DNA of 10,789 bases from Modestobacter sp. (lineage in GTDB: Bacteria > Actinomycetota > Actinomycetes > Mycobacteriales > Geodermatophilaceae). Positions 6,704 to 10,789 of the stretch are shown here, piece by piece. The notes beneath the pieces were generated by a model. The model was given only the letters and a program-made list of their open reading frames with translations. It was not told where the DNA came from and did not search any database. The position numbers were made by a program, and so were the translations under genes. Location of the stretch: the NCBI GenBank assembly GCA_025965775.1, contig JAOPWG010000334.1, positions 1 through 10,789 of the forward strand. Reading direction: 5' to 3'. The first letter of the stretch is position 1, and each line of letters starts with the position of its first letter.

Positions 6704-6731
6704 CCCTGCCCGTCCCGGCGCGTCGGCAGGG
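6704..6731 (+). terminator. Possible terminator hairpin after the PucR regulator gene
   Basis: CCCTGCC (6704-6710) pairs perfectly with GGCAGGG (6725-6731) around a 14-base loop, beginning 9 bases after the stop codon. A flanking pair GTTCCA (6698-6703) and TGGAAC (6744-6749) could enlarge it with a bulge on the 3' side. There is no U-tract, so it may instead be a leader structure for the permease downstream. Confidence 0.35.
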
Positions 6732-6769
6732 GACACGCCGTGATGGAACGTGTCCGGTCGCTACTGGTG

Positions 6770-6823
6770 CCGGGGCGCCGTGTCTGCCACTGTGCGTCCT
6801 CTCGCCCCGGTGAACCGCCCCGG
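6770..6823. repeat. Inverted and direct repeats in the permease leader
   Basis: CCGGGGCG (6770-6777) is a perfect 8-bp inverted match to CGCCCCGG at 6803-6810 and equally to a second copy at 6816-6823. The two right-hand copies, CGCCCCGGTGAAC and CGCCCCGGAAC, form a direct repeat of period 13. The rest of the 196-base gap before the permease shows no promoter I can defend. Confidence 0.4.
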
Positions 6824-6891
6824 AACAGGCCCAGACCCGCGCTTGTGCGGCGAGACGACCGCAGCTGCGCACCGGTTCTGAGGAGGACCCC

Positions 6892-8340
6892 ATGGCGTTC
6901 GGGTGGAAGTTGCACGGAGACGGGAAGACCCCGCCGTTGGGCGAGGCGGTGGCGCCCGACGAGCGGTTGTCGTGGCCGCTGACCGTCGGCATCGGCGCCC
7001 AGCACGTGGTGGCGATGTTCGGGGCGACGTTCGTCTTCCCGCTGGTGATGGGCCTGGACGCCAACCTGGCGATCATGATGAGCGGGATCGCCACGATCTT
7101 GTTCCTGCTGATCGTGCAGGGCAAGGTGCCCTCCTACCTGGGCACCAGCGCGTCCTTCGTCGGCGGTGTGGCCGCGGTCCGGGCCGGTGGCGGCAACAGT
7201 GCCGACGTGGTCGGCGCGATCCTGGTCTCCGGCGTCGTGCTGGCCATGGTCGGCCTGCTGATCCAGGCCGCCGGTCCCGGGGTGGTCAACCGGGTGCTGC
7301 CGCCGGCCGTCACCGGCGCCGTCGTCCTGCTGATCGGGTTCAATCTCGCCCCGGTCGCCGCCGGCGTCTACTGGCCGCAGGACCAGTGGGTCGCGCTGGC
7401 CACCATGGCCTTCGTCATCGTGGTGTCGCTGGCGCTGCGCGGCTTCTGGGCGCGCATCTCCATCCTGCTGGGCCTGCTCTTCGGCTACCTGCTCTCGCTG
7501 CTGCTGGACGCCACGGCCGGGCCGATCACCTCGGTGCTGGGCGGGGCGACCGTGGCCACCAGCCACGACCGGGTCAACCTGGCCGCCGTCGGTGCCGCGG
7601 ACTGGTTCGGGCTGCCGCACTTCACCGCCCCGCACTTCGGGGTCAACTTCTCCCTGCTGGTGCTGCCCGCGGTGATCGCCCTGGTCGCGGAGAACGCCGG
7701 GCACGTCAAGGCGGTCGGTGAGATGACCAAGCGCAACCTGGACCCGGTGCTCGGCCGCGCGGTGTTCGCCGACGGTGTCGGCACCGTGGTCGCCACGTCG
7801 GTGGGCGGGTCCCCGACCACCACCTACGCGGAGAACATCGGCGTCATGGCCGCCACCCGGGTCTACTCCACGGCGGCCTACTACGTGGCGGCGATCGTGG
7901 CCATCCTGCTGGGCCTGGTGCCCAAGTTCGGCGCGATCGTCAACGCCACCCCCGGCGGCGTGCTGGGCGGGATCACCGTCGTCCTCTACGGGATGATCGG
8001 CCTGCTGGGCGCCAAGATCTGGAAGGAGAACCGGGTCGACTTCGCCAACCCGATCAACCTGGTCCCGCTCGCGGCGGGGATCATCATCGCGATCGGCAAC
8101 GTGACCCTCACCTTCACCCCCACCTTCTCGCTGTCAGGCATCTCACTGGGCACGATCGTCGCCGTCGCGGGCTGGCACCTGGCCCGCCTCCTGGCGCCGG
8201 CGGAGATGAAGGCCGCGCTGAGCGCCGAGGGCGGCTCCGCAGGCGGGACCGGCCCCGCGCCGGGCCACACCGGTAGGCACGCCGTCGACCCCGGCGGGGC
8301 GGACCCCTCCGACGTCGACCAGAACACGCGCGTGCGCTGA
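6892..8340 (+). CDS. NCS2-family uracil/xanthine permease (nucleobase:cation symporter)
   Basis: This is a 482-residue integral membrane protein with about 14 hydrophobic segments spanning residues 28-435 and a polar Gly/Pro-rich cytoplasmic tail (about 445-482). The ATG is preceded by GAGGAGGA at 5 bases, an excellent ribosome binding site. NCS2 hallmarks are present: the QH pair in the first membrane helix (Q37-H38 in GIGAQHVV), a Glu in the substrate region of helix 8 (E267 in VAENAGH), and the family signature in helix 10, TTYAENIGVMAATR (E314, N315, G317, T322, R323). The ENIG form and SVGGSPTTTYAENIGV are closest to the UraA/RutG/PyrP uracil-type branch, but xanthine transport cannot be excluded by eye. 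It would bring a nucleobase into the cell by proton symport. It follows the PucR regulator in the same direction with a 196-base gap, so it probably has its own promoter under that regulator. Confidence 0.93.
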   Translation: MAFGWKLHGDGKTPPLGEAVAPDERLSWPLTVGIGAQHVVAMFGATFVFPLVMGLDANLAIMMSGIATILFLLIVQGKVPSYLGTSASFVGGVAAVRAGGGNSADVVGAILVSGVVLAMVGLLIQAAGPGVVNRVLPPAVTGAVVLLIGFNLAPVAAGVYWPQDQWVALATMAFVIVVSLALRGFWARISILLGLLFGYLLSLLLDATAGPITSVLGGATVATSHDRVNLAAVGAADWFGLPHFTAPHFGVNFSLLVLPAVIALVAENAGHVKAVGEMTKRNLDPVLGRAVFADGVGTVVATSVGGSPTTTYAENIGVMAATRVYSTAAYYVAAIVAILLGLVPKFGAIVNATPGGVLGGITVVLYGMIGLLGAKIWKENRVDFANPINLVPLAAGIIIAIGNVTLTFTPTFSLSGISLGTIVAVAGWHLARLLAPAEMKAALSAEGGSAGGTGPAPGHTGRHAVDPGGADPSDVDQNTRVR

Positions 8341-8356
8341 GCGCCGCCCACCCGGC

Positions 8357-8394
8357 CCACCGGCCCGGTCCCCACCTCGGGGCCGGACCGGTGG
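8357..8394 (+). terminator. Strong hairpin terminator after the permease gene
   Basis: CCACCGG (8357-8363) pairs with CCGGTGG (8388-8394), then after one mismatch CCGG with CCGG, then after a bulged T CCCC with GGGG, around a 5-base loop ACCTC (8374-8378). It starts 17 bases after the permease stop. It is very stable but lacks a U-tract, as is usual for actinobacterial terminators. Confidence 0.65.
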
Positions 8395-8449
8395 CGTGTG
8401 CGGCCGGCCCGGGTCCGTGCGTGGCCGCCGCCTACCCGGGGCACAGGCC

Positions 8450-8478
8450 CGGAGGGGCCGAACCGCTCGGCCCCTCCG
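8450..8478 (+). promoter_or_regulatory. Perfect 11-bp hairpin abutting the SDR ribosome binding site
   Basis: Bases 8450-8460 (CGGAGGGGCCG) pair without mismatch with 8468-8478 around a 7-base loop AACCGCT. The right arm ends at the first G of the GAGGAGGAA ribosome binding site (8478-8486), and ATG follows at 8490. If transcribed in the SDR mRNA it could affect ribosome access. It could equally be a second terminator for read-through from the permease. Confidence 0.5.
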
Positions 8479-8489
8479 AGGAGGAACGG

Positions 8490-9248
8490 ATGAGCGAGAG
8501 CACGCGCCCGCTGGACGGCAGGGTCGCGCTGGTGACCGGGGCGTCCTCGGGCATCGGCGAGGCGACGGCGATCGCCCTGGCCGGGGCCGGGGCGGCGGTG
8601 GCCATCGGCGCCCGGCGCAGGGACCGGCTCGACGCCCTGGCCGCGACGCTGCGCGACAGCGGCGCCCGCGTCCTGCAGCTGGACCTGGACGTCACCGACG
8701 AGCCGGCCTGCCGGGCCTCGGTGGACCGCACCCGGTCCGAGCTCGGCGGCCTGGACATCCTGGTCAACAACGCCGGGGTGATGCTGCTGGGCACGATCGT
8801 CGGCGCGGACACCGAGGACTGGCGGCGGATGCTGAACACCAACGTGCTCGGCCTGATGTACATGACGCACGCCGCGATCGAGGGCATGGTCGAGCAGGGA
8901 TCCGGCGACATCGTGAGCATCTCCAGCGTCGCCGGCCGGCAGGCGCGCAAGGGCGCGGGCGTCTACAACGCCAGCAAGTGGGCGGTGAACGCCTTCAGCG
9001 AGTCGCTGCGCCAGGAGGTCACCGGCCGCGGGGTGCGGGTCGGGCTGGTCGAGCCCGGGGCGGTGGCCACCGAGCTGTCCAGCCACATCACCCAGCCGGA
9101 GGCGAAGCAGGCCTCGCAGGCCATGGCGGCGGGCATGCGCACGCTGCAGCCGGAGGACATCGCCCGGGCAGTGCTCTACCTGGTCACCCAGCCACCGCAC
9201 GTCGCGGTCAACGAGATGCTGGTGCGTCCCACCGACCAGGAGCGCTGA
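8490..9248 (+). CDS. Short-chain dehydrogenase/reductase (classical SDR)
   Basis: This is a 252-residue cytoplasmic oxidoreductase of typical classical-SDR length. The Rossmann cofactor motif TGASSGIG is at 16-23. Arginines after strand beta-2 (ARRRDR, 41-46) favour NADP(H). D67-V68 would contact adenine and NNAG is at 93-96. The catalytic set is complete: N118, S146, Y159 and K163 (YNASK). The segment EPGAVATEL (188-196) is the usual post-catalytic PG motif. The closest general type is the NADP-dependent YdfG/clavaldehyde-dehydrogenase-like group; the substrate cannot be read from the sequence. ATG 8490 is chosen over an upstream in-frame Met at 8391 because GAGGAGGAA lies just before it and the longer version would run through both hairpins and add a non-conserved Gly/Pro-rich stretch. 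The gene is convergent with the SRPBCC gene, with 12 bases between the stops. Confidence 0.93.
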   Translation: MSESTRPLDGRVALVTGASSGIGEATAIALAGAGAAVAIGARRRDRLDALAATLRDSGARVLQLDLDVTDEPACRASVDRTRSELGGLDILVNNAGVMLLGTIVGADTEDWRRMLNTNVLGLMYMTHAAIEGMVEQGSGDIVSISSVAGRQARKGAGVYNASKWAVNAFSESLRQEVTGRGVRVGLVEPGAVATELSSHITQPEAKQASQAMAAGMRTLQPEDIARAVLYLVTQPPHVAVNEMLVRPTDQER

Positions 9249-9252
9249 CCGG

Positions 9253-9268
9253 CACGGCGGTCACCGTG
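9253..9268. terminator. Weak hairpin between convergent SDR and SRPBCC genes
   Basis: CACGG (9253-9257) pairs with CCGTG (9264-9268) around a 6-base loop that includes the last base region of the minus-strand stop codon. It has only five pairs, so this is a low-confidence candidate for separating the two transcripts. Confidence 0.25.
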
Positions 9269-9659
9269 ACTCGACCACCCGCTTGAGCGTGGCGAGGTCG
9301 GCGGTGATCGCCGCGGCGTCGGCGGCGAACTCCGCGTCGGTCATCGTGGGCTGCCGGCGCAGGGTGAAGACCACCTCGCAGCCCGTGCCGTCGGGCAGCA
9401 CCCGCAGCGGGTTGCGGACCGTCGTGCCCGAGGGCAGCGTCACGTCGTGGTCGAGCACGCCGAGCTCGTTGCGCGGCACGAACCGGACGACGACGCGCCC
9501 CATCGGGGAGTCGGCCACCCACTCGCCGGCATCGAGGCGGATGCCGCCGGCGAGGCCGGCCGCCCACTCGGGCAGGTGGCGGGGATCGACGGCGTAGTCG
9601 TAGACCTCGCCGGCCGGGCGGTCGATGGAGACGGTGAGGTGGCGGGACTCGGTGGCCAT
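9261..9659 (-). CDS. SRPBCC-fold protein (polyketide cyclase/dehydratase-like)
   Basis: This is a 132-residue soluble protein. The N-terminal pattern SIDRPAGEVYDYAVDPRHLPEW (split here as SIDRPAGEVYDY at 11-22 and DPRHLPEW at 25-32) is the standard opening of START/Bet v1-like SRPBCC proteins: a beta strand, then 'RPAEEVFDYVADPRNLPEW'. The end, from DAEFAADAAAITADL to the C-terminus, is the long helix that closes the hydrophobic pocket. These proteins bind or act on small hydrophobic ligands; no catalytic residue can be assigned. ATG 9659 is used, with AGGA 8 bases upstream. ATG 9668 and GTG 9683 are in frame and would add 3 or 8 residues ahead of the conserved start. It stands alone, convergent with the SDR and divergent from the DMT exporter. 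Confidence 0.8.
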   Translation of the reverse strand: MATESRHLTVSIDRPAGEVYDYAVDPRHLPEWAAGLAGGIRLDAGEWVADSPMGRVVVRFVPRNELGVLDHDVTLPSGTTVRNPLRVLPDGTGCEVVFTLRRQPTMTDAEFAADAAAITADLATLKRVVESR

Positions 9660-9810
9660 GCCCGGCATCCTGGCGCAACCCACCGACCGGAGCGGTCACC
9701 CGGCCATCCGCCCGCGTCCGGTACCGCGTCGTCCCTGCCCTTCCCCGCGCCAGGACCGACAGTCCGGGTGCGTCGTCGGCGAACCCGCCGGAGACCGGCC
9801 GCGGGGCGCC

Positions 9811-9816
9811 TACGGT
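9811..9816 (+). promoter_or_regulatory. Possible -10 element for a leaderless DMT-transporter mRNA
   Basis: TACGGT fits TAnnnT and ends 7 bases before the GTG at 9824, so transcription would begin at or next to the start codon. This agrees with the lack of any ribosome binding site there. No convincing -35 was found. The remainder of the 164-base gap to the SRPBCC start shows nothing else. Confidence 0.4.
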
Positions 9817-9823
9817 CTGCCGC

Positions 9824-10762
9824 GTGCCCACCTCACCGGCCCCCGCTCCCGGCCGCGCCGGCCTGCCCCTGCTGGCCGTCACCTTCTCGGTGCTGGCCTG
9901 GGCGTCGGCGTTCATCGGTATCCGCGCGGTGGCCGAGGACCTGACGCCCGGCGCGCTGGCGCTGGGCCGGCTGGTCGTCGGCACCGTCGTCCTGGGGCTG
10001 CTGTCGTTCGGGCGCGGGTGGGTGCGGCCGACGGCGGGGGAGTGGCGGCTGCTCGCGGTCTGCGGCGTCGGCTGGTTCGGCGTCTACAACCTGGCGCTGA
10101 ACGCCGCCGAGCAGCACCTGGACGCCGGGACCACCGCGATGCTGGTGAACGTCGGCCCGGTGCTCATCGCCGTCTTCGCCGGGGTGCTGCTCGGCGAGGG
10201 CTTCCCGCGCTGGCTCGTCGCCGGGCTCGGCGTCGCCTTGTGCGGGGCCGTGCTCATCGGCGTGGCCACCCGCAGCGCCGGCGCGGACCTGCTGGGGGTG
10301 GGGCTGGCCCTGGTCGCGGCGGTGACGTACGCAGCCGGAGTGGTGGCGCAGAAGCCGCTGCTGCGCCGGCTGCCGGCGCTGCAGGTGACCGGCACCGCGT
10401 GCGCCATCGGGGTGGTGTGCTGCCTGCCCTGGTCCGGCGCGCTCGCCGGTGCGCTGACCCGTGCCCCGGCGGGCTCGGTCGGCGGGATGGTGTACCTGGG
10501 CGTTGTGCCCACGGCGCTGGCGTTCAGCACCTGGGCGTACGCGCTGTCCCGGACCGACGCCGGCCGGCTGGCGGCCACCACCTACCTGGTGCCGCCCCTG
10601 GTCGTGCTGGCCGGCTGGCTGCTGCTGGAGGAGGTGCCCCCGGCCCTGGCCGGCGCCGGTGGGGCGGTCTGCCTGGTCGGCGTGGCGCTGTCCCGGCGGC
10701 GGGACCGGCCGCGGGTCCCCGCGCCCCCGGCGGTGCCGCAGGAGGCGGGGCCGGCGGTCTGA
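9824..10762 (+). CDS. DMT-superfamily EamA-domain transporter
   Basis: This is a 312-residue membrane protein with ten hydrophobic helices arranged as two EamA repeats (about 14-148 and 155-290) and a basic then Pro/Ala-rich C-terminal tail (291-312). EamA hallmarks are the first-helix WASAFIGIRAV (26-36) with a following Arg (R49 in LALGRLVVG), the half ending LLGEGFPRW (122-130), and the second-repeat end VPPLVVLAGWLLLEE (256-270), each placing an acidic residue after the fourth or ninth helix. Members export amino acids, metabolites or drugs; the substrate here is unknown. The GTG start at 9824 has no ribosome binding site but a -10-like hexamer just upstream, so it is probably leaderless. 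It is monocistronic as far as the window shows and is divergent from the SRPBCC gene. Confidence 0.9.
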   Translation: MPTSPAPAPGRAGLPLLAVTFSVLAWASAFIGIRAVAEDLTPGALALGRLVVGTVVLGLLSFGRGWVRPTAGEWRLLAVCGVGWFGVYNLALNAAEQHLDAGTTAMLVNVGPVLIAVFAGVLLGEGFPRWLVAGLGVALCGAVLIGVATRSAGADLLGVGLALVAAVTYAAGVVAQKPLLRRLPALQVTGTACAIGVVCCLPWSGALAGALTRAPAGSVGGMVYLGVVPTALAFSTWAYALSRTDAGRLAATTYLVPPLVVLAGWLLLEEVPPALAGAGGAVCLVGVALSRRRDRPRVPAPPAVPQEAGPAV

Positions 10763-10764
10763 TC

Positions 10765-10784
10765 CCGCCGGCCCTGCCCGGCGG
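10765..10784 (+). terminator. Probable terminator after the EamA transporter gene
   Basis: CCGCCGG (10765-10771) pairs perfectly with CCGGCGG (10778-10784) around the 6-base loop CCCTGC, beginning 2 bases after the stop codon. The window ends 5 bases later, so no downstream U-tract can be judged. Confidence 0.5.
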
Positions 10785-10789
10785 CCCGG

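Noticed and set aside
6740..6982. Small plus-strand frame starting in the permease leader as a possible leader peptide
   Set aside because: It runs out of frame into the permease gene, has no ribosome binding site and is Arg-rich with no motif.
5127..7124. 665-codon minus-strand reading frame opposite the PucR gene and the permease start
   Set aside because: The composition (Gln/Arg/Gly/Val-rich, no recognisable motif) and its position across two well-supported genes mark it as a shadow of the opposite strand.
8391..8489. Upstream in-frame start of the SDR at 8391
   Set aside because: It starts inside the permease terminator hairpin and adds a Gly/Pro-rich stretch. The GAGGAGGAA site clearly serves ATG 8490.
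1..10789. Search for CRISPR arrays, tRNA genes, insertion sequences and phage or defence genes
   Set aside because: No regularly spaced repeats, cloverleaf-like sequence, transposase or recombinase motif, or recognisable defence protein was seen on either strand.

Overview
The window comes from a very GC-rich genome. It has strong GC3 bias in the genes, GTG starts alongside ATG, purine-rich ribosome binding sites and long spurious antisense ORFs. Together with the protein types (actinobacterial-style S53 peptidase, SSI-type I16 inhibitor lipoprotein, long-form HisG tail) this points to an actinomycete. A Geodermatophilaceae-like genome is my guess, but nothing here proves the family. The layout looks chromosomal: no tRNA, rRNA, CRISPR array, insertion sequence or phage gene was seen.

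Left part (1-3433), secreted and surface proteins. The window opens with the last 41 residues of HisG (+). Convergent to it is a minus-strand two-gene operon: a secreted sedolisin-type (S53) serine-carboxyl peptidase, with its start best placed at 2701, followed with a 4-base GTGA overlap by a lipoprotein of unknown function carrying a Ser/Thr/Pro repeat linker. Transcribed divergently from the peptidase is a lipoprotein with a subtilisin-inhibitor-like (I16/SSI) domain. A protease, its co-translated lipoprotein and a protease-inhibitor lipoprotein therefore sit around one 228-base intergenic region that is rich in overlapping inverted repeats. This is the most distinctive arrangement in the window.

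Middle part (3434-8394), nucleobase/allantoin-type metabolism. A DUF2877 (AllH-like, oxamate carbamoyltransferase subunit) protein (-) is divergent from a PucR-family transcriptional regulator (+). The regulator is followed by an NCS2 uracil/xanthine permease (+). The natural reading is a regulator controlling purine or pyrimidine uptake and breakdown. The usual AllH partners (FdrA/AllF, AllG, carbamate kinase) are absent from the window. The DUF2877-pucR gap holds a compact palindrome and a repeated 9-mer, and the permease leader holds several GC-rich inverted repeats. A strong hairpin follows the permease.

Right part (8395-10789), unrelated housekeeping-type genes: an SDR oxidoreductase (+) with a perfect 11-bp hairpin against its ribosome binding site, a convergent small SRPBCC-fold protein (-), and a DMT/EamA exporter (+) that is probably expressed from a leaderless mRNA and is followed by a hairpin.

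All functional calls rest on motif recognition by eye. No database search was possible.
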